From positions 1-64,000 of the forward strand of contig DBFWLO010000008.1 of NCBI GenBank assembly GCA_048465415.1: a DNA stretch of 64,000 nucleotides, read 5' to 3'. Each line of letters opens with the position of its first letter. Position 1 is the stretch's first letter. This document shows positions 28,726 to 37,141 of the stretch, in pieces. A program made the position numbers and the translations under genes. Source of the DNA: Scatosoma sp048465415. Its GTDB lineage: Bacteria; Bacillota; Clostridia; Christensenellales; Borkfalkiaceae. The notes beneath the pieces are model-generated. The model was not told the DNA's origin. It saw nothing but the letters and a program-made list of their open reading frames with translations, and searched no databases.

Positions 28726-31403
28726 ATAAAATTTTTTGCGTCATTTCGCATACGCATTGGGATAGAGAATGGTATCGTCCGTTCGAGGTTTTCCGGCTGC
28801 GGCTCGTCGACCTCGTCGATCACCTTTTAGACATCATCGAAGAATACCCCGATTATGTCTTTCATCTCGACGCGCAGACCGTCGTCTTGGAGGACTATCT
28901 GGAAATCCGCCCGCAGCGCAAAAAACTGTTGGAGGATAAGATCAGAAAGGGCAACATCGTCGTCGGCCCGTGGTATTTGCAGAACGATTATATGCTCACG
29001 AGCGGCGAATCGACGATCCGAAACTTGCTTCGCGGCACAAAGATCGCCAAAAGTTTCGGCGGCTGTATGCCCGTGGGGTATTCTCCCGACCAGTTCGGCA
29101 ACGTCAGCCAGCTCCCGCAGATCTTGAAGGAGTTCGGGATCGACAGCTTTATTTTCGGGCGTGGGTTCACCAAATTCGTGCAGGACGAAACGGGCGCGGT
29201 CACGGCGGAAAAACTGCCCGCGGAATTTATGTGGGAAGGCGCCGACGGCACGAAATGCCTCGCCGTGCACATGAAGTACTGGTACAATAACGCCCAGCGC
29301 TTTTCCGAGGACATGAATAAGTGCAGGGCGATGATCGAGAGCAATCTCTCCGTGTTCGAGGGCTGCAACGTCACGCCGTACATGCTTTTAATGAACGGCG
29401 TGGACCATTTGGAAGCGCAGGATAACCTTCTTCCCCTTCTGGAAGAAGTGAAGCGGACGCACGGCTACGAGATCCGTCAATACAAACTCGAAGACTACGT
29501 CAAAGACGTGCAGAAATACATAAAAGACAACTCCCTCGTTCTGCCCGGGCATAAAGGCGAGCTTTGCATGGGCGGGGATTATCAGCTCCTGCGCGGCTGC
29601 TGGTCGAGCCGCAGCTATTTGAAGGTCGCCAACGTCGAAGCGCAAAACGAACTGGAAAAGCGTCTGGAACCGCTGTATACGTTTCTGGAAAGACAGGGCT
29701 TTACGGACAGCTATCCGCTCGATACCCTCCAATACGTCTGGAAACAGACGATGCGCAATCACCCGCACGACAGCATCTGCGGCTGTTCGCGCGACGAAGT
29801 GCACGCGCACATGGAGGATCTCTTCGCGCGCACAAAGGAGCTTACCGACGAACTGGAAGTAAGGGCGATGAACCTTTTGAGTTACCATAACGACTCGGTC
29901 TATAAAGATAACGCCAATTACGTCGTTTCCGTATTCAATCCGACTCAGGACTCTTTGAGCGGCGTCGTGCGGGCGCAAATCGAGATCCTAGCCGACGAAA
30001 ACGTGAACGCGTTCCGGATCCTCGACAACGCGGGCAGGGAAGCCGAGTACGAGGTCGTGAACTCTTACCGCGGTTTGAAAGACGTCAACAGCCCCGTCAA
30101 TCTTCCCGGCACCTTCGACGTCGATATTTACCTCGTCGATCTCTTCGTCGAGAATATGCCGCCCTGTTCGGTGCGCCACTACGCGGTCGTGCCCGGAACG
30201 GGGGAGATCCGGCGCTCTTCGGCGGCGCCCGCTTTGGAGATCGAAAACGAGTATTACCGGCTCACGGCCAAAGACGGCGGGATCGATCTGCTGATCAAGA
30301 GCAATAACCGCTATGTCAAAGATGTGTTCCGCTGGGAAGAGAGCGGAGACAGAGGGGACAGCTACGTCTATCAGAAGACGTTCGAACCGGAGATCTATTC
30401 GGATAAAAGCCGGGCCGTGGCCGAGGACGTTTCGGAGAGCGGACTGAGAAAGACGCTCCGCGTGCGCAACGTTCTGCGCGTGCCGAAAGAATACGATTTC
30501 ATCGCGGCGAAGCGCAGCGAAGAACGGATAGACTGCCCCGTGACCTACACCGTGACGCTCGAACAGGGCACGCCGTATATCGAACTCGGCTACGAAGTGG
30601 AAAACAAGGCCTCGGATCACCGGATCCGTTTCTGCGTGAATACGGGGCTGAAATCGGAGCTGCTTCTCACCGACAGCGCCTTCGACACGAAGTATCACGA
30701 TCGGAGCGAAGTGACGCCCGATTCTCACTTCTTCGGTTTCTGCAACGCGAATTTCGCGGCGGTCGAAGCGAAGGGCATGGGCGCGGCGGTATTCTCGCAC
30801 GGTCTGCACGAAGTGGAGAACGTCAACGGGGAACTGCTGTTCACGATCGTGCGCGCGACGGGCGCGATCACCCGCGTCGGGCTGAAAGTAAACGGCGGCC
30901 CCAACTGGGTGGTTCCCGGCAACCAGGAACTGCGCATCTTGAAGGGAAAAATGGCCCTTTACGCCTACGACGGCGACGCGGTTTCGGGCAAAGTGAAAAA
31001 CGTCTGCAATCGCTTCAACGCCGGCCTGATCGTCAACGCCACCTCTATGGATTTTAAGAAATATTCGGGCGGCCGTCCCGCCGTACAGGACAGCGACATC
31101 GCGGAAATTTTTTATCCCGTGGATCAATACGCGCAGGTTGTCAGCCGAAGCGACGCACCCATGTATGCGTTGAGCGGCGACGTGTTCGAAGTGACGGCGG
31201 TGAAGCGCGCCGAAAACGGAAAGGGCTTTATCGTCCGGCTCTTCAATCCGTCCACGAAACGGGAAAGCTGCAATTTCAAAATGGCGGGCGATATCTACGC
31301 GTGCAGAATGAGCGAGAAAAAGAACAGAAAACTCGGCCGCGACAGCGTCATGATCACCGCGCGTCCCAAGCAGATCGTCACGCTTTGGGTTTCGGACCGG
31401 TAA
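28722..31403 (+). CDS. GH38 alpha-mannosidase
   Basis: An 893-residue cytoplasmic enzyme of the MngB-like GH38 branch. The zinc site starts with ISHTHWDREW (His12, Asp14); the catalytic nucleophile is Asp123 in GYSPDQFGN, and NHPHDSICGC supplies a further zinc His. The C-terminal beta domains (about 390-890) are complete, so the enzyme should be functional. It would release mannose from the non-reducing end of imported oligosaccharides. ATGA coupling to the PnuC-like gene places it in the operon. The presence of a mannose/lyxose isomerase three genes on supports mannose as product. Confidence 0.92.
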   Translation: MNKIFCVISHTHWDREWYRPFEVFRLRLVDLVDHLLDIIEEYPDYVFHLDAQTVVLEDYLEIRPQRKKLLEDKIRKGNIVVGPWYLQNDYMLTSGESTIRNLLRGTKIAKSFGGCMPVGYSPDQFGNVSQLPQILKEFGIDSFIFGRGFTKFVQDETGAVTAEKLPAEFMWEGADGTKCLAVHMKYWYNNAQRFSEDMNKCRAMIESNLSVFEGCNVTPYMLLMNGVDHLEAQDNLLPLLEEVKRTHGYEIRQYKLEDYVKDVQKYIKDNSLVLPGHKGELCMGGDYQLLRGCWSSRSYLKVANVEAQNELEKRLEPLYTFLERQGFTDSYPLDTLQYVWKQTMRNHPHDSICGCSRDEVHAHMEDLFARTKELTDELEVRAMNLLSYHNDSVYKDNANYVVSVFNPTQDSLSGVVRAQIEILADENVNAFRILDNAGREAEYEVVNSYRGLKDVNSPVNLPGTFDVDIYLVDLFVENMPPCSVRHYAVVPGTGEIRRSSAAPALEIENEYYRLTAKDGGIDLLIKSNNRYVKDVFRWEESGDRGDSYVYQKTFEPEIYSDKSRAVAEDVSESGLRKTLRVRNVLRVPKEYDFIAAKRSEERIDCPVTYTVTLEQGTPYIELGYEVENKASDHRIRFCVNTGLKSELLLTDSAFDTKYHDRSEVTPDSHFFGFCNANFAAVEAKGMGAAVFSHGLHEVENVNGELLFTIVRATGAITRVGLKVNGGPNWVVPGNQELRILKGKMALYAYDGDAVSGKVKNVCNRFNAGLIVNATSMDFKKYSGGRPAVQDSDIAEIFYPVDQYAQVVSRSDAPMYALSGDVFEVTAVKRAENGKGFIVRLFNPSTKRESCNFKMAGDIYACRMSEKKNRKLGRDSVMITARPKQIVTLWVSDR

Positions 31404-31449
31404 AAAGGCGGCTTGCCCTCGCCCGGACGGGGGAGGACGGAGGGGAAAG

Positions 31450-32457
31450 ATGAAAAAAATCGTAACGGCGGGCAACAGCCTGACCGATCTCATCAAATGG
31501 ATCGACCGTTACCCCGAGCGGGGAATGCTGGCGGAAATCCGGGAAGTCGTGCGTTCGGTGGGCGGCAGCGTGCCGAATACGGGGATCACGCTGAAAACGC
31601 TGGCTCCCGAAGAAATCTCCGTCACGGCGATTTCGCGGCTGGGAAAGGACGAAAACGGCAGATTTATCGAAAAGGTACTTTCGGAGCGCGGCATACTCAC
31701 AAACCGCCTGGTATGGGACGAGAACTTGCCCACGTCCTTTACGGACGTGATGACGCTTCCCGACGGCGAACGCACTTTTTTTTGCGCGGCGGGTGCAAAC
31801 GCCGCGTTTTCGGAAGCGGACGTCTCTTTGGAAACGCTGGACTGTGAAATTTTTCACGTCGGGTATTTGCTGCTTTTGGAAACGCTGGATTCCCCCGACG
31901 AGGAATACGGCACCAAGCTGGCGCGGCTCCTTTCCGGACTCAGAAGCCGAGGCGTTAGGACCTCCGTCGACGCCGTGAGCGGCGACAAAGAACGTTTCCG
32001 CGGGGTGGTGCTGCCCGCGCTGCCCTATTGCGATTACGTCGTCGTCAACGAGATCGAAGCGGGGTATATCGCGGGGATTCCCGTCCGCGAAGGCGGGCGG
32101 CTGCTCTTTGAAAATTTGCGCGCGGTCTGCGAAAAGCTGATCGCCGCGGGCGTGAAAGACACGGCGGTCGTGCATTGTCCCGAATTGGGCTGTTCGCTGA
32201 CCGCCGCCGGGAAATTCACCGTCGTGCCGTCGCTGGAACTTCCCCGCGATTATATCAAAGGCGCGGTCGGGGCGGGGGACGCGTTTTGCGCGGGAATGCT
32301 GTATTCCTTTTTATCCGGCATGACCGAAGAGGAAGCTCTGCGGCTGGCGTCCTGCGCCGCGGCCTGCAACCTGCACGCGCCCGATTCGATCGGCGGGGCG
32401 AGAAGTTTAAGCGAGACCTGCCGTCTGGAAAAAACATTCGGCAGAAAGAAATTATAA
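31450..32457 (+). CDS. PfkB-family sugar kinase
   Basis: A 335-residue ribokinase-fold kinase. The N-terminal sugar-binding GGSVPNTGITLK motif and the C-terminal GAVGAGDAFCAGML motif (catalytic Asp277 in GAGD) are both intact. It follows the GH38 gene by 46 bp behind GGAGGGGAAAG. With an isomerase and a class II aldolase downstream, fructose (from mannose) is a plausible substrate, giving fructose 1- or 6-phosphate. Other ketoses or tagatose 6-phosphate are possible, since PfkB specificity cannot be read from these motifs. Confidence 0.85.
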   Translation: MKKIVTAGNSLTDLIKWIDRYPERGMLAEIREVVRSVGGSVPNTGITLKTLAPEEISVTAISRLGKDENGRFIEKVLSERGILTNRLVWDENLPTSFTDVMTLPDGERTFFCAAGANAAFSEADVSLETLDCEIFHVGYLLLLETLDSPDEEYGTKLARLLSGLRSRGVRTSVDAVSGDKERFRGVVLPALPYCDYVVVNEIEAGYIAGIPVREGGRLLFENLRAVCEKLIAAGVKDTAVVHCPELGCSLTAAGKFTVVPSLELPRDYIKGAVGAGDAFCAGMLYSFLSGMTEEEALRLASCAAACNLHAPDSIGGARSLSETCRLEKTFGRKKL

Positions 32458-32469
32458 GGAAGGCGGAGC

Positions 32470-33018
32470 ATGAAAAGAGAAGTTTACGAAAAGCAGGCGA
32501 AAAAGACTTTGGCGGCCTTCGCCGCCGCGGGGATCGTCCTCACCGATGCGGAAAAAGAAAAAATCGAAGTCGCCGATTTCGGTCTGCGTTCGGTGGAAAA
32601 AATCGGCCTGCAATTATTGACGTACGTCAACACCGGCCGCGTCTGCGCCAAAGAAATGGTGCTCTTCCCGCACCAGGCGTGTCCCGAACATCAGCACGTG
32701 AGCGGGGAAGAGAACGGAATCCCCTTCGAAGGGAAAGAAGAAACCTTCCGCGTGCGCCGGGGCGTGTGTTACCTCTACGTCCCCGGGGAAGGGAGCGCGG
32801 AAAAGATAACGGGCGGCCTGCCGCCCACGGACGTGACGGTTTTTCATGAGATCGTACTAAAAGAAGGCGAACAGTATACGATTTATCCGGACACCCCGCA
32901 CTGGTTCCGCGCGGGAGAGGAGGGGGCGATCGTCAGCGAATTTTCGACGCGCAGCCGTGACGAACGGGACGAGTTCACCGATCCCCGTGTGATCCGCGCG
33001 CCGCGGATCGAAGAATAA
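32470..33018 (+). CDS. D-lyxose/D-mannose isomerase (cupin)
   Basis: A 182-residue cupin enzyme of the D-lyxose ketol-isomerase family (EC 5.3.1.15). Metal ligands are visible in CPEHQHVSGEENG (two His and a Glu) and in DTPHWFRAG (His). Family members also interconvert D-mannose and D-fructose. This fits the alpha-mannosidase upstream: mannose would be turned to fructose without a mannose-6-phosphate step. It is translated from AAGGAAGGCGGAG and lies 12 bp after the kinase. Confidence 0.85.
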   Translation: MKREVYEKQAKKTLAAFAAAGIVLTDAEKEKIEVADFGLRSVEKIGLQLLTYVNTGRVCAKEMVLFPHQACPEHQHVSGEENGIPFEGKEETFRVRRGVCYLYVPGEGSAEKITGGLPPTDVTVFHEIVLKEGEQYTIYPDTPHWFRAGEEGAIVSEFSTRSRDERDEFTDPRVIRAPRIEE

Positions 33019-33028
33019 GGAGACGGAA

Positions 33029-33877
33029 ATGCTGGCAGGATTGAAGGAAGTATTAAAAATAGCCGAAGCGGAGAAAACTGCGGTCGGCATGTTCAACGCG
33101 ACCGGCTTCGACAGTTTGCAGGCGATCGTGAAAGCGGCGGAAGAGCTGGGCCGGCCGGTGATCATCGCGCACGCCGAAGTCCATAACGTTTATAACGATA
33201 TTTCGTACGTGGGCCCGGCGATGCTCGCCGCGGCGAAAACCGCAAAAGTACCCGTGTGCGTACATCTCGACCACGGCGTAACGCCGGAAATGGTGTACCG
33301 GGCGCTGCGGATCGGATTCACCTCGGTGATGATCGATATGTCCGCGCTTCCGTATGAAGAGAACGTCCGCGTGACGGGCGAAGTGACGCGCATCGCCCAT
33401 GCAATGGGCGCGGACGTCGAAGCGGAGCTCGGCAGGCTCGCGGCGGGGGAAAACGGAACGCCGGAACAGGAAATTTCCGATCCTTCGGCCTACTATACGA
33501 ATCCGGAAGAAGCGAGACGGTTTGTCGAAGCGACGGGCGTGGACGCGCTCGCGGTGGCGTTCGGCACCAGTCACGGCTTCTATAAGGCGCCGCCCCGGCT
33601 CGATTTCAAAGTCGTGGAGGATTGCGCCCGCGCTACGGGCCTCCCCCTCGTCATGCACGGCGGAAGCGGCGTGAACGCAGAGGACTTCAAAAAGGCGATC
33701 GCGGCGGGGATAAGAAAGATCAATTATTATTCCTATATGTCGAAGGCGGGCTACGAGGCGGCGGCAAAAGTCGTCGCCGCGGGAAAAACCAACTATCTGC
33801 ACGATCTGGAATACGCCGCGATGCGGGCGATGAAAGAGGACGTCCGCCGCGCCGTCGAGACGTTTTCTTTGCTATAA
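33029..33877 (+). CDS. Class II fructose-bisphosphate/tagatose-bisphosphate-type aldolase
   Basis: A 282-residue zinc aldolase, last gene of the operon. Seen are CVHLDHGVTPEM (catalytic Asp and zinc His), EAELGRLAAGENG, AFGTSHGFYKAPPRL (zinc His) and LVMHGGSGVN (zinc His and phosphate loop). The length and motifs match the GatY/KbaY/FbaA group. It would split the phosphorylated ketose made by the PfkB kinase into dihydroxyacetone phosphate and an aldehyde. The gene lies 10 bp after the isomerase and ends at a terminator. Confidence 0.88.
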   Translation: MLAGLKEVLKIAEAEKTAVGMFNATGFDSLQAIVKAAEELGRPVIIAHAEVHNVYNDISYVGPAMLAAAKTAKVPVCVHLDHGVTPEMVYRALRIGFTSVMIDMSALPYEENVRVTGEVTRIAHAMGADVEAELGRLAAGENGTPEQEISDPSAYYTNPEEARRFVEATGVDALAVAFGTSHGFYKAPPRLDFKVVEDCARATGLPLVMHGGSGVNAEDFKKAIAAGIRKINYYSYMSKAGYEAAAKVVAAGKTNYLHDLEYAAMRAMKEDVRRAVETFSLL

Positions 33878-33890
33878 GAACGAATAGAAA

Positions 33891-33926
33891 AAAGAGCTGC
33901 CCGAAATTTCGGACGGCTCTTTTTTA
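33891..33926 (+). terminator. Terminator at the end of the glycan operon
   Basis: The arms AAGAGCTGCCCGAAA and TTTCGGACGGCTCTT pair with one internal mismatch and are followed by TTTTTT. Confidence 0.85.
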
Positions 33927-33942
33927 AGTACATACGGTTCGC

Positions 33943-33994
33943 TTGACTACTCTCTCGTTTCTCGTATACTGAACATTGTTCAAAACGTTGTTCA
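33943..33994 (+). promoter_or_regulatory. Promoter and operator of the tetR-like gene
   Basis: TTGACT (33943-33948), 16 bp, TATACT (33965-33970). The palindrome TGAACATTGTTCA (33970-33982) starts at the end of the -10 box and a further TTGTTCA follows at 33988-33994. This is a typical autoregulatory TetR operator position. Confidence 0.6.
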
Positions 33995-34010
33995 ATAAGG
34001 AGGATAGGGA

Positions 34011-34520
34011 ATGGACGTCAAAGAAAAACTGCTGGAAGTGACGATGAATCTGAGGAAAGAAAAGGAGGAAAATTTCAATCTTATAACCATTCGAGAAATT
34101 GCGAAACGGGCGGAAGTAGGCGTGGGGCTGATCAATTACCGTTTTCAGAGCAAAAAGAATCTCATCGATGTCTGCGTACAAAAGATCGTAAGCGGCGTAA
34201 TCGCGGAGTCTAAACCGGATATGGAAAACCGAACGCCCATGGAAAAATGGAAACGTTCCGTCAAGATACCGATGGACTTTTTGATGTCAAATCCCGAAAT
34301 TTCCCGGATATCCATTCTCGGCGACTTTGCGCCGGGAGAGTCGGGGGGACAACACCTTTCAGACGCTCGAAAAATACTATCGTTATGCAAAAGAGACGGA
34401 TGTTCGCGAAGACAACTATTTCAAAACGATTTACAGGGTATCTTTTTGCGGCGGGAATTATATAAAGATCAATTCGACTTACTCGGTTACGGGTTGCTGT
34501 CCCTTTCCGCGTTTTTTTAG
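34011..34520 (+). pseudogene. TetR-family regulator, apparently frameshifted
   Basis: Residues 1-105 are a normal TetR N terminus: helix-turn-helix ITIREIAKRAEVGVGLINYR, then SKKNLIDVCVQK. After ILGDFAPGES the frame loses sense. The expected continuation (DNTFQTLEKYYRYAKETD) lies in the +1 frame from a G6 run at 34343-34348, and the frame appears to return near a T5 run at 34443-34447, where FLRRELYKDQFDLLGY again looks like a TetR tail. Two compensating indels at homopolymers mean either a decayed gene or sequencing errors. RBS AAGGAGG and an operator are intact. Its target may be itself or a lost neighbour. Confidence 0.55.
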
Positions 34521-34664
34521 CTGCCGATCCCGTCCGCGAATCAAGGGAAGGGAGGGATCGTCGCGTTGATTGGCTGGTGCTTATTCTTTTTACCGATAAG
34601 CGCGTTCTGCGTTTTATATTTCAAAAATCTTAAAAAAAATCGTGAAGATAAGAAGGTTTTATAA
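34521..34664 (+). other. Open remnant with a membrane-helix-like segment after the tetR-like gene
   Basis: The frame of the TetR-like gene stays open for 48 codons past its stop and reads through a hydrophobic stretch (IGWCLFFLPISAFCVLYF) followed by KNLKKNREDKKVL and a stop. No start codon or ribosome-binding site of its own is convincing. It may be the C-terminal remnant of a membrane protein. Confidence 0.3.
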
Positions 34665-34698
34665 TGCTTTGTCCGAGGAAAGAATGATGATCAAAGAC

Positions 34699-34732
34699 AA
34701 AAAACAGCCAAGCTGATCGCTTGACTGTTTTT
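34699..34732 (-). terminator. Terminator downstream of tRNA-Leu
   Basis: AAAAACAG and CTGTTTTT with the inner arms CAAG and CTTG and one mismatch. It lies just beyond the 3' end of the leftward tRNA-Leu. Confidence 0.65.
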
Positions 34733-34740
34733 ATTCGTTC

Positions 34741-34827
34741 TGGTGCCCGTGGCCGGACTTGAACCGGCACGATATTTCTATCGAGGGATTTTAAGTCCCT
34801 TGCGTCTGCCTATTCCACCACACGGGC
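34741..34827 (-). tRNA. tRNA-Leu (UAA)
   Basis: A full cloverleaf with a long variable arm (87 nt including encoded CCA). Read leftward: acceptor GCCCGTG pairing with CACGGGC, D-loop with GGTGGAATAGGC, anticodon loop ACTTAAAA giving UAA, T-loop GGTTCAAGTCC. Confidence 0.95.
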
Positions 34828-34892
34828 GAATCAATTTTACGCGGCGCCCTACTGCCTTCCCTTCAACGCCTGCTTTCCGTACTCTATGCAAA

Positions 34893-34921
34893 ATTATACC
34901 ACAGCCCGTGGGAAAAGTCAA
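34893..34921 (-). promoter_or_regulatory. Promoter of tRNA-Leu
   Basis: Read leftward: TTGACT (34916-34921), 17 bp, TATAAT (34893-34898). Confidence 0.7.
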
Positions 34922-35130
34922 TAAATTTTTCTCTAAAAAGTACGCGAGAGGAGATATTAAATACGAAACTCGCGCCCGAAGGGAACGTTCTTGACGTTGC
35001 ACTCCTTTCCGATGAGAATCCGCGATCTCCCGCGTGAAGTTAACCTGCTTGTCCTCGCTAAAAGTCGAAAAGAGAACGGGCGAACGAAGCGATAATTTCG
35101 CCGTCGAAAAAGTTGGAAGCCCGCCTTCTT
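34922..35130. other. Intergenic stretch with no supported gene
   Basis: About 200 bp between the tRNA-Leu promoter and the terminator of the hydrolase operon. A leftward frame is open across it but lacks a start, a ribosome-binding site or recognisable motifs. Confidence 0.4.
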
Positions 35131-35134
35131 GAAA

Positions 35135-35168
35135 ACAAAGGCTTACGGAAAATCCGTAAGCCTTTGTC
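35135..35168 (-). terminator. Terminator of the hydrolase/kinase operon
   Basis: AAAGGCTTACGGA and TCCGTAAGCCTTT pair perfectly; read leftward a T-rich tract follows. It abuts the stop codon of the hydrolase gene. Confidence 0.85.
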
Positions 35169-35169
35169 T

Positions 35170-36093
35170 TTATGGCGTAGAGACGTTTTGGGCGATAAAC
35201 GCGGCGATTTCTTTCCAGGCGAGCCTGCTCTCTTTGAGAAAGGGGGTGATATACTGAAAATCGTGAAACATGCCCTCGTACTTGGTGAGTTTCGCGGTTA
35301 CTCCCGCTTTCAGAGCGTTGAAGTACAGCATATCGCTGTCGCTTTCGCAGATTTCGCAGTCGCCGCATTGAATGAGGATCGGGGGGAATCCCGTAAGCTC
35401 CGCATACGCGGGGGATAAATAGGGATCTTTGGGATCGGTGGCTCCGCAATAAGGCGTCCGGCGGCGGATACAGCGCTCGTATTTTTCATAGCTCTGATTT
35501 TTTGGCAGCGCGTACAGGGGATCCCGATAACAGTTTTTTCGGTAAGAATCGCCCGTCGCCGCCAGATCGGCGCCGCAGGAGACGGAAATCAGAGCCTTCG
35601 GCATAGCGAGGCCTTCGTCGCGCAGCCTAAGACAAATCGACAATAGAATATTGGCGCCCATGCTGTCCCCCGCCGCGACGATCCGGCCGGCAAGGAGCCC
35701 CTCTCCGATCAGGCCTTTATACGCCTCGTAACAGGCGTCGTGCAGCGCCGGATAGACGAGATCCTTTCCCGGACGATAGTCGATGCTGTAAACGGTGTAT
35801 CCGGAAATTTCCGCGTATCTTTGCGCCGCTTTCCGGTACATATTGTTCATCGGCTGCGTGTGTCCGCCGCCGTGGAACTGTACGATCGAACAGCCGTCTG
35901 CCGCGTGCGGAGGCGCGAGAATTTCCACGCCGACGCCGCGGACGCGTTCCAAACGGTACGTAAACCCCTTCGGCGGTCTGTATTTGCGGCTCTTGAATTG
36001 GATCGAACGCGAGAGCGAGCGATGCGCTTTGCGGTAGGGATAGGTATACGCTCTCAATACGAGTTTTACGAGTCGCGCGCCTAACGAGATCAT
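35170..36093 (-). CDS. Alpha/beta hydrolase (hormone-sensitive-lipase/esterase family)
   Basis: A 307-residue enzyme of the Hydrolase_3 (HSL-like) family. The start is taken at 36093, where ATGA overlaps the stop of the upstream gene; longer in-frame starts run deep into that gene. Motifs: oxyanion-hole HGGG (residues 74-77) and nucleophile elbow GDSMG (Ser144). The late DSDMLYFNALK and GMFHDFQ supply the likely catalytic Asp and His. It would cleave a small ester; no signal peptide is seen, so it is cytoplasmic or membrane-associated through the N-terminal helix. It is translationally coupled to the APH-type kinase. Confidence 0.85.
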   Translation of the reverse strand: MISLGARLVKLVLRAYTYPYRKAHRSLSRSIQFKSRKYRPPKGFTYRLERVRGVGVEILAPPHAADGCSIVQFHGGGHTQPMNNMYRKAAQRYAEISGYTVYSIDYRPGKDLVYPALHDACYEAYKGLIGEGLLAGRIVAAGDSMGANILLSICLRLRDEGLAMPKALISVSCGADLAATGDSYRKNCYRDPLYALPKNQSYEKYERCIRRRTPYCGATDPKDPYLSPAYAELTGFPPILIQCGDCEICESDSDMLYFNALKAGVTAKLTKYEGMFHDFQYITPFLKESRLAWKEIAAFIAQNVSTP

Positions 36094-37043
36094 AATTCCA
36101 CCAGCTTCCGCCGCATATTTTCGACGAGGGGATTCATGACGAACCCGACGAGCACGCCCGCTTTGATGTAACAGAACACCTCGTTCCATAACCCGTAGAA
36201 GGCGAGTTTCTGTTCGCAGAACCTGCTCGCGCCGTATTTGCGCGTATACGTCTCGCGCAGGGCGAATCTTTTTCCGGTCAGGTTGTCGAACTGGAAGAGA
36301 TCGTATTCCCTGTCCGCGTACATCGAATGGAGGGGATCGATAAATCCGGTGATCCGATATGTTTTGTCGACCATGATATTGCCGACGTTCAGATCGCCGT
36401 GAATAAGGCACGCCTCTTGTACGGGTTCGGAGAAAATGAGGTCGAATTTCTCCCAGGCCGCGCGCATGACGGCGACGATTTTTTCGGAAAGCAGGTTCTG
36501 CGCGTACAATTCCTCGGCTTTTTCCAGCACTTCCCGGGCGAATGGCCGATAGTAATCCAGCCAGCTCCCGCAGTCGGGGCATAAGGTGTCCCCGAATTTC
36601 GGACTCTTACATTCGTGCACGGCATGCAGGGACGAGGTCACGCGGTCGGCGAAGGCATGCCTCTTGCTTTTGCTTTGGAGCAGCATGCCGAAAGCCATAA
36701 AAGCGGTTTTGCCTTCCAGTCGCTCCATGCCGTAGCAATCGACGGGGATTTTATCATCGCTTTGCCGCGAAAAGAGGACGGCGGGGAGGCGTTCGGGGCA
36801 ATGCTTTTTCAAAAGTCCGAGGTCGCGGACCTCTTTTTGCATCATGCCGCGGGCTCTGAGCAACTTCACGACGATTTTTTGTCCGTCCGAGTAAGTGAGC
36901 CCCACGGCGCGGCCGAACGAGCCGCCGCCGAGATATTTCGCGTTTTTGACGGGGATCCCCGTCTGTTCTTCCGCGGCGGCCGCCGCGTACGCGACCGCCT
37001 GTTTTTTGTCGAGGGGAAGAGGAATGACGCGTTCGACCTTCAT
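36090..37043 (-). CDS. APH/fructosamine-kinase-family phosphotransferase
   Basis: A 317-residue kinase-fold protein. A glycine-rich loop LGGGSFGRAVGL (about 39-50), a nucleotide-binding Lys in KIVVKLL, the catalytic loop LIHGDLNVGNIMV and the metal-binding FIDPLHSMYADREYDL are all present. These match the aminoglycoside phosphotransferase/fructosamine kinase group. The substrate is not deducible; small-molecule or sugar-amine phosphorylation is likely. A TATAAT-like box lies upstream at 37074-37079 (leftward) but without a clear -35. It is paired with a hydrolase by a 4-bp overlap. Confidence 0.75.
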   Translation of the reverse strand: MKVERVIPLPLDKKQAVAYAAAAAEEQTGIPVKNAKYLGGGSFGRAVGLTYSDGQKIVVKLLRARGMMQKEVRDLGLLKKHCPERLPAVLFSRQSDDKIPVDCYGMERLEGKTAFMAFGMLLQSKSKRHAFADRVTSSLHAVHECKSPKFGDTLCPDCGSWLDYYRPFAREVLEKAEELYAQNLLSEKIVAVMRAAWEKFDLIFSEPVQEACLIHGDLNVGNIMVDKTYRITGFIDPLHSMYADREYDLFQFDNLTGKRFALRETYTRKYGASRFCEQKLAFYGLWNEVFCYIKAGVLVGFVMNPLVENMRRKLVEL

Positions 37044-37141
37044 AAAAAATACCGCCTTAGAGTTTATAGCTCTATTATATCAGACCGGACGCGGCGATTC
37101 CATATCCCGAGAGCACAAAAATGTGTCCGCAGCTTACTTTG

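Noticed and set aside
11248..33877. Polysaccharide utilisation locus of the Bacteroidetes SusC/SusD type
   Set aside because: No TonB-dependent receptor or SusD-like gene; uptake is by ABC permeases and the promoters are of Bacillota type.
34849..35130. Leftward open frame between tRNA-Leu and the hydrolase gene
   Set aside because: It has no start or ribosome-binding site and crosses the tRNA-Leu promoter and a terminator.
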